Shown in pieces: positions 8,673 to 17,306 of a stretch of DNA of 64,000 nucleotides. The DNA is from Oceanospirillum sp048265165 (GTDB lineage Bacteria; Pseudomonadota; Gammaproteobacteria; Pseudomonadales; Halomonadaceae), in assembly GCF_048265165.1 (NCBI RefSeq), contig NZ_JBLXCD010000006.1, forward strand, positions 152,109 through 216,108, read 5' to 3'. Each line of letters starts with the position of its first letter. The first letter of the stretch is position 1. Made by a program: the position numbers and the translations under genes. The notes under the pieces were generated by a model. The model did no database searches. It worked only from the letters and a program-made list of their open reading frames with translations, and was not told the origin of the DNA.

Positions 8673-9072
8673 ATGACTTCAATAGAAACCGGAAAGCCTG
8701 TTCGGGCTTTTCAGGCGCAAGATTTACAGTCCGTACTGGATATCTGGCTTACCGCCTCAATCAAAGCTCACGACTTTATCCCTGAAGCCTTCTGCAGAGG
8801 TTTTTGTGTATGAAGAAGAGGGGCGGGTTACGGGATTCAGTGCTTTGTACGACAACACCTTGGCAGCCCTCTTTGTTCATCCTGATTATTAGGGTAAATC
8901 CCTGTTGCAGCATCTGATCGCTCAAAGCGAACAACCCTTGTCCTTAAACGTTTATAAGGCCAATCAGCCAAGTGTAGATTTCTATCGCTCGCAGGGATTT
9001 GTCATTCGGGAAGAGAGTTGTTGCCAGCATACTGGCGAGCAGGAATACCTGATGGGTAAAACTAATATGTAA
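8673..9072 (+). pseudogene. Decayed GNAT acetyltransferase copy
   Basis: This stretch is clearly homologous to the GNAT at 7725-8198: it begins with SVLDIWLTASIKAHDFIPEAF and later reads EGRVTGFSALYDNTLAALF, VYKANQPSVDFY and HTGEQEYLMG. It is broken by a deletion with frameshift after EAFC (about 8790), and by a TAG stop where the intact copy has the Gln of HPDFQGRGQG, together with loss of the next four residues. The gene is a former tandem duplicate, now inactive. Confidence 0.9.
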
Positions 9073-9131
9073 TCGCTGATATCTTTAGAATGTTGTAGTT
9101 TAGACAAATTAAAGTTATCTAAGGAAAGGAC

Positions 9132-10784
9132 ATGGATGAAATTATTATTAAAAGGGGGATCAAGTTAGGTGAGCTTGATGCAGAAGCTGACTCTGACCTG
9201 CTTGGTGCTTGTTTTGTAGATAATGGCCACTTGGAAGGCTTGTTAGATATAAGTTCTCCTGCTTCTGTGGTTTTGGGGCGAACTGGGTCAGGTAAAAGCG
9301 CTCTCCTTTTCAAAATATCTCAACAAGTTGAATATTCTGCTCAGCTTGATCCAAATGACATCTCCATCAGGTTCTTGGAACACTCTAATATTATTCAGTT
9401 TTTTAATGAACTAGATGTGAAACTAGACCTTTTTTACAGAATGCTATGGCGGCATTTGCTAACTGTAGAGTTGCTAAAGCTTAGGTATGATCTGCGCACG
9501 GAAGCGGAGAATAGGAGTTTTATATCCCGAATAAATAATTGGGTTGGCCGAGATAATATTAAGAATAGAGCTTTAGAGTATTTCACGGATTGGGGCGATA
9601 GGTTTTGGTTGGAAACAGATGAGCAGTTACAAGAGCTTACAAGTAAGTTCACTAGAGATGTAAAGAGTAAGCTGGGTAGTAAATTTTGTGATGTCGATAT
9701 ATCTGTTGAAGGGGCTAGGTCTTTATCCGAAGAAGTAAGGAAAGAGATTAAGTCACTAGCGACTCAGTTTGTCAGTGGTATCCAAATTAAAAAACTAAAT
9801 GAAGTTTTAGATCTTTTGGCTGATTTTGCATTCAATGACCCTCAAAAAAGGTACTACATCCTTATTGATAAGCTAGATGAAGACTGGGCGGAAACTGATA
9901 CTAGATGTAGATTCATCAGGGCGCTGATTGAAGAAACGAAATCTATGAGGCGCATACCTCAAGTAAAAATTGTTACGGCTCTGAGGCGTGATTTGTTGGA
10001 CTTAGTTTTTGATAAAACTCGAGACTCTGGATTCCAAGAAGAGAAGTATGAAGCCTATATGGTCCCTCTTATTTGGACCAAGGCAGATTTGAAAAGCTTA
10101 ATTTCTGCAAGGATTCAGGAGGTTTATCGACGTCAGTATACGTCTCGTAGAGTTATCTTTACTGATGTATTTCCTTCGCAAGTTAAAGGAGAAACTGGTG
10201 AGGCTATTGATTATATAGTTGAGCGAACCCTATTCCGGCCTCGTGATGCCATTCAATTCTGTAATGAATGTTTTATTGCGGCTTCAGGACGGCCGCGAGT
10301 ATCTTGGAGAGCGATATACGCAGCAGAAGCTAGTTACTCAACAAAAAGATTGAAGTCATTGAAAGAGGAATGGTCTGAGTATTACCCGGCACTCGAGTTT
10401 TCGTTAGAAATTTTAAGAGGTCTCGCTATACCCTTTACACGCTCTGCACTGAGTGGCGGAAGGTTTGAAGAGGTTGCGATGGAACTTCATGACCAATCTG
10501 AAATTGACCCATGTGTCAAAGTAGTAAAAAAAATGTATGCCGCTGGCACTAAGGTGACCGAGTCAGAGGCAGTTAGCCAGCTATTAATGTGTTTCTATCA
10601 TGTAGGTGTGATTGGAATAAAAATTAGTACAAGAGATACGTTTATTTGGTCTCATATTGATCAGTCTCGGGTCTCTAGGAGTGAGATAAAGCGCGCAAAT
10701 CAGATCAAAGTTCATAAAATGTTTCGCCATGTATTAGAGTCGACAGAGCCCCGTGATTTTTATCAGTCAGGGAAGCCGAAATAG
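9132..10784 (+). CDS. P-loop ATPase, Sll1717-like
   Basis: A 550-residue cytoplasmic ATPase. The Walker A motif GRTGSGKS is at residues 49-56 and a Walker B-like YYILIDKLDE at 241-250, followed by a conserved LRRDLL segment. The overall form matches what I recall as the P-loop ATPase, Sll1717 family, a STAND/KAP-like group often seen in variable regions. Its codons are visibly AT-richer than those of its neighbours, and its end overlaps the convergent ATP-grasp gene by 22 bases, both signs of transfer. A role in phage defence is possible but unproven. Confidence 0.75.
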   Translation: MDEIIIKRGIKLGELDAEADSDLLGACFVDNGHLEGLLDISSPASVVLGRTGSGKSALLFKISQQVEYSAQLDPNDISIRFLEHSNIIQFFNELDVKLDLFYRMLWRHLLTVELLKLRYDLRTEAENRSFISRINNWVGRDNIKNRALEYFTDWGDRFWLETDEQLQELTSKFTRDVKSKLGSKFCDVDISVEGARSLSEEVRKEIKSLATQFVSGIQIKKLNEVLDLLADFAFNDPQKRYYILIDKLDEDWAETDTRCRFIRALIEETKSMRRIPQVKIVTALRRDLLDLVFDKTRDSGFQEEKYEAYMVPLIWTKADLKSLISARIQEVYRRQYTSRRVIFTDVFPSQVKGETGEAIDYIVERTLFRPRDAIQFCNECFIAASGRPRVSWRAIYAAEASYSTKRLKSLKEEWSEYYPALEFSLEILRGLAIPFTRSALSGGRFEEVAMELHDQSEIDPCVKVVKKMYAAGTKVTESEAVSQLLMCFYHVGVIGIKISTRDTFIWSHIDQSRVSRSEIKRANQIKVHKMFRHVLESTEPRDFYQSGKPK

Positions 10785-11767
10785 CTTCTCGAGCATTCCA
10801 CCCGTTCTTCAGGTGAGTTATGACGGATGCCCTGCTGTGTGAGAGCTTCTATCTTTTGCAGTCGAGGAAGCAGACCTGCGCCATTGGCGGTCTGAATCGC
10901 AAGTCCGGGGCGGGCGTTGAGCTCCAGCACCATGGGGCCACGGCTTTTGTCGATGACCATGTCGGTGCCGATATAGCCCAGGCCTGTCATCTCCCAGGCG
11001 CTGGCTGCCAGAACTAACAGTTGTTCCCAGTCCGGGATCTCCAATTGATCGAGAGGGCACAGGGTGTCAGGGTGCTGGGTAATTGGATGATCGAACTGTA
11101 CGGCCCGAACGGCCCTTCCGGTCGCAATATCCAGCCCGACACCCACGGCTCCCTGATGCAGGTTAGCTTTACCATCTGAGCTTGCGGTGGAGCAGCGCAT
11201 CATCGCCATCACCGGGTAGCCATGGAACACGATAACGCGAATGTCCGGTACGCCTTCGTAGCTGAAGTCGGCAAAACTTTCGTCAAACTCGATCAGGTTT
11301 TCTACGACGGCGACATCATTCTTGCCCCCCAGTGAGAAGAGCCCAGCCAGAGTGTTGGTAATATGTCGCTCGACATCCTGACGACTGACAACTGCGCCGG
11401 AAGGCTTGGTGTAACAGCCTTCTTTATGGGAGGTTACTACCAAAATGCCTTTGCCACCGGAGCCCTGAGCAGGTTTGATAACAAATCCGGGCCAGTTTTT
11501 TACCATCTGATGAATCTTGCGGACATGGACCTGGCTTTCGATAACGCCGATTAGCTCGGGCACCGTTGCTCCGGCTTGCTCAGCGATCAGTTTGGTTTTC
11601 AGCTTGTCATCCACTAGGGGGTATTTTGACCGATCGTTATAGCGACTGATAAAGCTATGGTTGCGCTGGTTCATGCCAAGAATGCCCTGCTGGCGCAACT
11701 GTTTAGGCACCTGTAGCCAGTCTTTTACGCAAGATACCGCCTGGCTGAAGTGTTGGTGTATTGTCAT
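10763..11767 (-). CDS. Alpha-L-glutamate ligase-like ATP-grasp protein
   Basis: A 334-residue RimK-related ATP-grasp enzyme. The ATP-binding segment FVIKPAQGSGGKGILVV is near residues 96-112, and the metal-binding end GPMVLELNARPGLAIQ near 280. The RimK-related ligases join amino acids to a carboxylate using ATP, but the substrate here is unknown. It is the last gene of a three-gene operon with the 7TM inactive-transglutaminase protein and the retropepsin-like zinc protease, separated from the former by 3 bases. This triad is conserved in many gammaproteobacteria. Confidence 0.88.
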   Translation of the reverse strand: MTIHQHFSQAVSCVKDWLQVPKQLRQQGILGMNQRNHSFISRYNDRSKYPLVDDKLKTKLIAEQAGATVPELIGVIESQVHVRKIHQMVKNWPGFVIKPAQGSGGKGILVVTSHKEGCYTKPSGAVVSRQDVERHITNTLAGLFSLGGKNDVAVVENLIEFDESFADFSYEGVPDIRVIVFHGYPVMAMMRCSTASSDGKANLHQGAVGVGLDIATGRAVRAVQFDHPITQHPDTLCPLDQLEIPDWEQLLVLAASAWEMTGLGYIGTDMVIDKSRGPMVLELNARPGLAIQTANGAGLLPRLQKIEALTQQGIRHNSPEERVECSRSYFGFPD

Positions 11768-11770
11768 AGG

Positions 11771-13288
11771 TCAGTCCTGTGACGGCTTGGCCAGATGGCG
11801 GAAGCGGCGCAGTTCACTCAGGCGGTAACCGGTGTAGTTACCCAGTAGCAGAATCAGGGCCAGAATAATCAGCTGCAGCCCGACAAAGTTAAAGGTCAGA
11901 TGACGGATCAATTCGGAGGTCATCGCCAGATAGACAAGTACAGCGGTAAAGAGCGAACCGCCGCCCTGTACGAAAACCTCTTTTGCACCTTCTTCTTCCC
12001 AGAGAATTGACATACGTTCAATGGTCCAGGACAGGATGATCATTGGGAAAAAGGTGATACTCAGACCCTCCAGAAGCCCTACGCGATAAGCAATGACAGT
12101 GAATACTGAGATGATCATAATCACGGCAATAATGACGGCGGAGATACGTGCCACCAATAGCAGATTCAGATGGGACAGGTAGCTGCGGATCATCAGTCCG
12201 GTGCCTACAATCAGCAGAAAACCGATAATACCGGGGGCCAGTTCTGTCTGCACAAAGGCGACGGCAATCAGTACCGGCATAAAAGTACCTGAGGTTTTAA
12301 GGCCGACAATAATGCGCAGAAAGACCACGAGCAGAGCGCCAACCGGAATCAGCATAATGGTTTTGAACATGGCCTGCTCTTCAACCGGCAAGCTGTGGAT
12401 AGAGAAGTTAAGCAGATCCTCTGCAGTGATTTTCTCCCGGGTTGCTGTTTCCGGTGAAATATCCTGAGCGATCATAGAAAAACTGACATCGGACTGTCGG
12501 CCACCAATCACGTCCAGCAGGCTCTGGTATTCATAACTCCAGATCAGGAGGTTGTCCGGTTTACCTTCTGTGCCTGTTTGCGGATTCAACAGCTGCCAGA
12601 GCTCTTTATCGTTATCCCACACCTGAACCCAGGGCTGTACACTCTGGCGGCGACGGCCATCTTCCAGTGTCAAGGTTGCAACGGTACGGGCTGGTATTTT
12701 CTCCATGGAAAGCAGGCTGACCAGAGCTTCTTCGCGGTTCATGCTGTTCAGCAGTAGTGCGGCATTCTGATTCTGGGGATCATTCAGCTGGCGCACCAGC
12801 TCCCGGGCGAGTGTCGGGTTATCTGCAGAGCGTTCCAGTGCATCTTCCAGAATGGAAAGCGCGGCGGTTTGTCTGACATCTTCAAAAAATTGGGGTGTAG
12901 GCTCTGTCGGAGGGCGAACCGTATGCTGAGCGCTTGCATCAACCAGAAATCGTGCCTTGTAATAGATCAGCTGCTGATCCTTTGCACTGCGTGTTGACCA
13001 CTCTGCGCGGCGCTGAAGGCTGTCATCGAGCAAGGCAACACCATAACCCTGTGAGGAGCTGCTTTCATCGGTCAGGATAAAATTGCGTTGATCACTGGGT
13101 ATTGCCATGGTGACCTTTGCCGGATCACCATTGGCAAGAAATTCAATACGGGCTTCCACTTCCCACTGTTGGCGCTGTTCGCCGGGAAACCAGGGAACAC
13201 CATAGACCGCATGGCGATAGAGGCTTAGAGCTGTGCCAATGAGAACCAGGCTCATAACAAGCAGATAAAAAGGCAGGCGATTGATCAT
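11771..13288 (-). CDS. Inactive transglutaminase / 7TM membrane protein
   Basis: A 505-residue inner-membrane protein. It has one N-terminal transmembrane helix (5-23), a large periplasmic part with a transglutaminase-like fold around 170-260 lacking an evident Cys-His-Asp triad (MNREEALVSLLSMEKIPART region), and about seven helices from residue 305 to 485. This matches the inactive transglutaminase, 7TM family always found with RimK-like ligases. It probably anchors or presents substrate for the ligase and protease of the same operon. Confidence 0.85.
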   Translation of the reverse strand: MINRLPFYLLVMSLVLIGTALSLYRHAVYGVPWFPGEQRQQWEVEARIEFLANGDPAKVTMAIPSDQRNFILTDESSSSQGYGVALLDDSLQRRAEWSTRSAKDQQLIYYKARFLVDASAQHTVRPPTEPTPQFFEDVRQTAALSILEDALERSADNPTLARELVRQLNDPQNQNAALLLNSMNREEALVSLLSMEKIPARTVATLTLEDGRRRQSVQPWVQVWDNDKELWQLLNPQTGTEGKPDNLLIWSYEYQSLLDVIGGRQSDVSFSMIAQDISPETATREKITAEDLLNFSIHSLPVEEQAMFKTIMLIPVGALLVVFLRIIVGLKTSGTFMPVLIAVAFVQTELAPGIIGFLLIVGTGLMIRSYLSHLNLLLVARISAVIIAVIMIISVFTVIAYRVGLLEGLSITFFPMIILSWTIERMSILWEEEGAKEVFVQGGGSLFTAVLVYLAMTSELIRHLTFNFVGLQLIILALILLLGNYTGYRLSELRRFRHLAKPSQD

Positions 13289-13338
13289 GACTGTATAGCA
13301 TCCGCGTGGGTGTATCGGAGAAGATTGACCGATTCAGA

Positions 13339-14223
13339 TCAGGGTTTTTGCTTCGGGTGAATATAAGATTTGCCGACATCAATTAAAGCAATATCCTTAA
13401 AAAATTCACGACCTAAAAGAATCTGGAACGTCATTTTGCTACGGTCAGCAAGGGTAAACTCGGCTCGTTCCCTTAAACCACCCACCTGCACCCAGGCCTG
13501 AATGACCGGGCGACGTTCTGCGTCTTTAGCTGAAGCCTGGATAATGCGAACCCAGCGGACGACAGGCGCTTCAATCTGTTTGCCTTTACTCTCTTTTGGC
13601 TCACTCGTCTGCAGATTTTCTTTTGCTACATCTGTCTGCAGGCTCTCTTTGTTTTCGTCAGCCGGTAAGTTTTCCTTTACTTCATCTACCTGTGGGTTCT
13701 CTTTGGTTTCGTCCACCAGTAGATTGAACCGTACCCATTCCTCTCCATTGCGTTCAAAAAAAACAGGGTCAGAGGCATGAATTGATGACGTTGTCGCACC
13801 GGAGTCTATCCGGGCCTTAAAATTAGCCTGAGCGGCATCCAGCCAAACCCACTCCTTGCTTCCCAGTATGACTTTGTCCGGGTTGCTGGTGCTCTGAGTG
13901 GTATCAGGCGTTTCAGGTTGGCGGAGGGTATCTTTATTTTTCTCTTCAACCAGAACTAATAGTTTATTTTGATTAGCTTTGAGTTGAGAAGTGGCCTGAT
14001 CGCTTTGTTTGAGCTGTAATTGCAGCTGATCCAGCTGGGTGCTTTGTGCCTGATTTTGCTCTTCAAGATTATTGATTCGCTGTTCAAGGCGGGCATCCAG
14101 TGACTGTATCGCCTGCAGCATTGGCTTATCAGAGTTCAGGGTGCAGCCTGCAAGTGTAAATATCGATAGTAATGATAATATCAGGTGAGGCGTGCCGGAG
14201 CGGTTAGCGCGTTTAAAACACAT
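13339..14223 (-). CDS. Retropepsin-like zinc protease lipoprotein
   Basis: A 294-residue predicted lipoprotein: signal peptide with lipobox LAGC (Cys27), coiled coil from about 38 to 96, then an ATP-dependent zinc protease family (PF05618) domain with the aspartyl motif DSGATTSS (Asp140) and the C-terminal ILLGREFF segment. Within the domain, residues 171-212 hold four to five roughly 10-residue repeats of the form DE-KENLQ-, an unusual insert. It is the first gene of the operon, 50 bases ahead of the 7TM gene. Confidence 0.87.
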   Translation of the reverse strand: MCFKRANRSGTPHLILSLLSIFTLAGCTLNSDKPMLQAIQSLDARLEQRINNLEEQNQAQSTQLDQLQLQLKQSDQATSQLKANQNKLLVLVEEKNKDTLRQPETPDTTQSTSNPDKVILGSKEWVWLDAAQANFKARIDSGATTSSIHASDPVFFERNGEEWVRFNLLVDETKENPQVDEVKENLPADENKESLQTDVAKENLQTSEPKESKGKQIEAPVVRWVRIIQASAKDAERRPVIQAWVQVGGLRERAEFTLADRSKMTFQILLGREFFKDIALIDVGKSYIHPKQKP

Positions 14224-14514
14224 AATCCTACATAACTCGTTGTAATGGCTATTGATGATCGTGTTGCTTACTTATGACGGTCAGTCATCGAAAGTGCATT
14301 AGTCTACCGGAGTTGCCGGTAGGGTTATAGCTTTATAAAAGGTGTATTTTTTCAGCTAAATTCAGGTTTTTGCCTGAGGTTAGTTTGGGCGGCTTATGCT
14401 ACCTTTGGGCTGTTACAGAGGGCCGGATCTTGTTGCTTCAGGTCTGCTTTGTGGAGGGGTTCTATAATGGAAGATAACAAAATAAATGCAGATCTTTTCT
14501 GAGAGAGCTTAAGT

Positions 14515-15393
14515 ATGTCATCAGCGAATACGCCGATTTTTTGGCGACATAGTCAACTACCTTATATTGAGCTGCGAAGAATCGAAGATGGACGCCGGGT
14601 TTGCTATGCGCCTCATACCCATAAGCAATGGTCGATGGGGTTAATTTTGAAAGGGCAAAGTCGGTATCAGATTCAGAAACTGAAAGGTGAAGGCAGAGGT
14701 GAGCATAACCATACTATTCAGCAAGGCAGTATGGTGTTTATGAACCCGGATCAGGTGCATGCATGCTCTGCGCTGGATGGCCAGCCCTGGTCCTATGTGA
14801 TGTTCTATCTGGATTGCGAGTGGCTGGCGCGGTTATCTCGCCATCTTGGACTTCAGCAGGATACTGTCTGGCGGGATATACCGGTTAATCTGCTGGAAGA
14901 TCCGGGGTTGTTTGCTCGGGTTCAGAGTTTGGCTGAGTGTCTGATTGCTTGCGGTTCAGAGGGTAACATCCGGCACCTTGAAGCTGAGACCGAAAATATT
15001 CTCAGTGAGGTGCTACAGGCCTTAGCTGCTTGTACTGAGGATCGATCAGTGGAGTTTTCTGATGCTTTGACTTCTGAGCCTGTGGTTTGTGCCGTTGCTA
15101 AGGTTGCCTATCAGCTTGACCAGTGCCCGGAACAGCCTTTGCCGTTGGAACAGATGAGTCGGACAGCAGGTATTACGCCTACTCAGCTGATTCGGGCTTT
15201 TAAGAAGTACTATGGTTTGACGCCCCATGCTTATCAGATTAACCGGCGGGTTCAGCTGGGCCAGCAAGCGCTGAAACAAGGGCAGGCTATCGTGGATGTT
15301 GCCCTGGGTGCCGGCTTTGCCGATCAACCCCATTTTCAGCGGGTGTTCAAGAAGATCCTGCAGGCTACACCAAACCAGTATCGGATCAGATAG
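14515..15393 (+). CDS. AraC-family transcriptional regulator
   Basis: A 292-residue regulator with an N-terminal cupin-type sensor domain (HTHKQWSMGLILKG near residue 35, MNPDQVHAC near 80) and a C-terminal double helix-turn-helix (residues 200-290, ending in GFADQPHFQRVFKKILQATP). This AraC type usually neighbours a LysE-family exporter, which it likely controls; here that gene follows in convergent orientation. The ligand is unknown. Confidence 0.88.
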   Translation: MSSANTPIFWRHSQLPYIELRRIEDGRRVCYAPHTHKQWSMGLILKGQSRYQIQKLKGEGRGEHNHTIQQGSMVFMNPDQVHACSALDGQPWSYVMFYLDCEWLARLSRHLGLQQDTVWRDIPVNLLEDPGLFARVQSLAECLIACGSEGNIRHLEAETENILSEVLQALAACTEDRSVEFSDALTSEPVVCAVAKVAYQLDQCPEQPLPLEQMSRTAGITPTQLIRAFKKYYGLTPHAYQINRRVQLGQQALKQGQAIVDVALGAGFADQPHFQRVFKKILQATPNQYRIR

Positions 15394-15429
15394 TGCGGTT
15401 AAATTGATTTATTCTTATTTTACTGTTGA

Positions 15430-16071
15430 TTAGCCTTCCAGAAGAATCAGACCGCAGCTGAGTATAAGTAACCCGGCGAGCGAGCGATTAATGACCCGCA
15501 TCATGCCTGCGTTATGCACGTATTGGCGCATAAAGGCTCCGGCGTAAACCCAGCATAAAAGCGACAGCCAGCAGATCGGTAGGTAGATGGCGGCGAAAAT
15601 CAGTACTTCATTGAGTTCACCGGAGGCGGTGTGAGCTGCTATTCCTGAAGCTGAGGCCAACCAGGCTTTTGGGTTCAGCCATTGCATCCCAGCCCCTGTC
15701 ATAAAACCCGGTGCTTTTTTCTGATCCTGCTCGCTGATTTCGCCGTTATCTTTAATCAGCAGATAACTCAACCAGAGCAGAAATGCGACCCCACCCCATT
15801 GCAGAATCCGGTTCAATGCCGGGAACTCCTGCATCACCTGATACAAGCCCAGGCCGATTGCAATAAACAGCACGACAAAACCCAGTGTCGCCCCTGTGAT
15901 AAAAATCAGGCCTACCGGTAGCTTATAGCGAGCTCCGCTACTAAGTCCTACCAGGTTTACCGGCCCCGGTGTGATCGAGGCCACCAAAGCAAAAATGGTC
16001 ATGGATGAGAGCACAGATAGCTCGATGGAGCCTGTACCGGTTAATGAATGAAAGAAAGGGATGTCAGACAT
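15430..16071 (-). CDS. LysE-family amino-acid exporter
   Basis: A 213-residue inner-membrane translocator with about six hydrophobic segments and the LysE/RhtB signature ITPGPVNLVGLSSGARYKL near residues 33-51. Family members export amino acids or related compounds. It lies convergent to the AraC gene, 36 bases apart. A second, truncated LysE-family gene follows upstream at 16162-16299. Confidence 0.87.
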   Translation of the reverse strand: MSDIPFFHSLTGTGSIELSVLSSMTIFALVASITPGPVNLVGLSSGARYKLPVGLIFITGATLGFVVLFIAIGLGLYQVMQEFPALNRILQWGGVAFLLWLSYLLIKDNGEISEQDQKKAPGFMTGAGMQWLNPKAWLASASGIAAHTASGELNEVLIFAAIYLPICWLSLLCWVYAGAFMRQYVHNAGMMRVINRSLAGLLILSCGLILLEG

Positions 16072-16161
16072 GAAGCCTCCGATAACTTGGTGGATTGATT
16101 AGATGGAGGCAGTCTGATGGTTACTGGAATCTGAGTATTGAACAAAATTGCGGGTGCCGTT

Positions 16162-16299
16162 TTATAACTCACTCAAACTTAATCGAATCGCTCCGGCGAT
16201 AAAAACACTGGAGAAGAGCCATTTCTGAATGCTCTGCCCTGTTTCCGTGATCTTGATTCTGCGGTTGACGATGCACATGCTGGCGGCGATCACTCCGGG
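16162..16299 (-). pseudogene. C-terminal remnant of LysE-family exporter
   Basis: The minus strand here reads a 45-residue tail (NRRIKITETGQSIQKW, VFIAGAIRLSL) typical of the last helix of LysE/RhtB proteins, ending in TAA at 16162. The 5' three quarters is missing. The break lies at about 16300, where the Lrp remnant on the other strand begins. Confidence 0.75.
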
Positions 16300-16524
16300 C
16301 AGGCACCGCTGGAGTTTGAGCAAAGAATGGCGCAAATACCGGAGATTCTGAGCTGTCACAATGTTTCCGGGGACTGTGATTATATTTTGCAGATTGTAGC
16401 GAAGGATCTGGAAAGTTACGGTGACTTTGTCCGGGATCAGTTGCGCGTTTTGCCAGGTATCACAGCGATCCGTTCCAGCCTTGCTTTGAGGGAAGTTAAG
16501 ACAGGCTATCGGCTGCCGGTTTGA
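16300..16524 (+). pseudogene. C-terminal remnant of Lrp/AsnC regulator
   Basis: About 75 codons read APLEFEQRMAQIPEILSC, then VSGDCDYILQIVAKDLESY and VLPGITAIRSSLALREVK. This is the C-terminal ligand-binding half of an Lrp/AsnC regulator. The DNA-binding half is absent. lrp and lysE are commonly divergent neighbours, so one deletion removed both 5' ends and fused the tails. Confidence 0.82.
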
Positions 16525-16824
16525 GCTTTGGTTTTTGATGGCCGTTTTAAGCGGAATAAAGTTCTTTCTCAAAAGAGAATAACACTCCTCTGGTAAGTGT
16601 TTATGTTTAAGAATGGAAACACTTCTTGTTAACCCAAAGTGATTGATTTAATTGGGATAAATTTGAAATATAAGCTGAAATAAACTCGTAATTTGTTATT
16701 GCATTGACTATAAGTAATGCAAGACTGACATTTAGCTGCACAGGCTGTAGCAGATGTATAAAGCACTTAATGATGTATAAGCACTTAATAGTTAAAGTAC
16801 TCGACAATAGACGAGGGTAGATCG
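16525..16824. promoter_or_regulatory. Upstream region of bacterioferritin operon
   Basis: An AT-rich stretch holding a near-perfect direct repeat, atgtata(a)agcacttaat, at 16754-16771 and 16773-16789, 19 bases apart and about 50 bases ahead of the first bfr gene. It may be a regulator binding site or part of the promoter. No Fur box is obvious here. Confidence 0.45.
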
Positions 16825-17295
16825 ATGAAAGCTGATGCAGGTGTTGTCACCGAGTTAAACTCCGCCTTGAAAGGGCAGCTAACCGTGATTAACCAGACAT
16901 TTCTTCACGCCCGTATGGCGAAAAACTGGGGGTTGGAAGAGCTCAATAGTCATGAGTACAAGGCCTCTATTAAATCAATGAAGCTGGCTGACGATCTGAT
17001 TGAGCGTATTTTATTTCTGGAAGCCTTGCCAGGTATGCAGGCGTTGAATCGTCTTTATATCGGTGAAAATATTCCGGAAATGCTCTCCGGTGACGTAAAG
17101 GTGCATACGGAGGTTCGTGATCAGCTGTTGACTGCGATTGAGGTGATGGAAAAAGCACAGGATTACGTATCCCGTGACCTGCTGACCGAAATCCTGGAAG
17201 AAACAGAAGAGCAGATCGACTGGATCGAAACTCAGCAGTGGCAGATCGAAAATGCCGGTATTCAGAACTATCTTGCTGCACAGATGGAAGATTAG
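16825..17295 (+). CDS. bfr: Bacterioferritin, heme-type subunit
   Basis: A 156-residue ferritin-like four-helix protein for iron storage in a 24-subunit shell. By alignment to E. coli Bfr it keeps the heme-ligating Met52 but has lost ferroxidase ligands: Gln18 for Glu18, Ser51 for Glu51, Leu54 for His54, and Gln in place of His130. It therefore probably binds heme and aids iron release but cannot oxidise iron alone. It is followed by the complementary subunit, 11 bases later. Such paired subunits are known in Neisseria and pseudomonads. Confidence 0.9.
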   Translation: MKADAGVVTELNSALKGQLTVINQTFLHARMAKNWGLEELNSHEYKASIKSMKLADDLIERILFLEALPGMQALNRLYIGENIPEMLSGDVKVHTEVRDQLLTAIEVMEKAQDYVSRDLLTEILEETEEQIDWIETQQWQIENAGIQNYLAAQMED

Positions 17296-17306
17296 GGGGA
17301 AGTATC

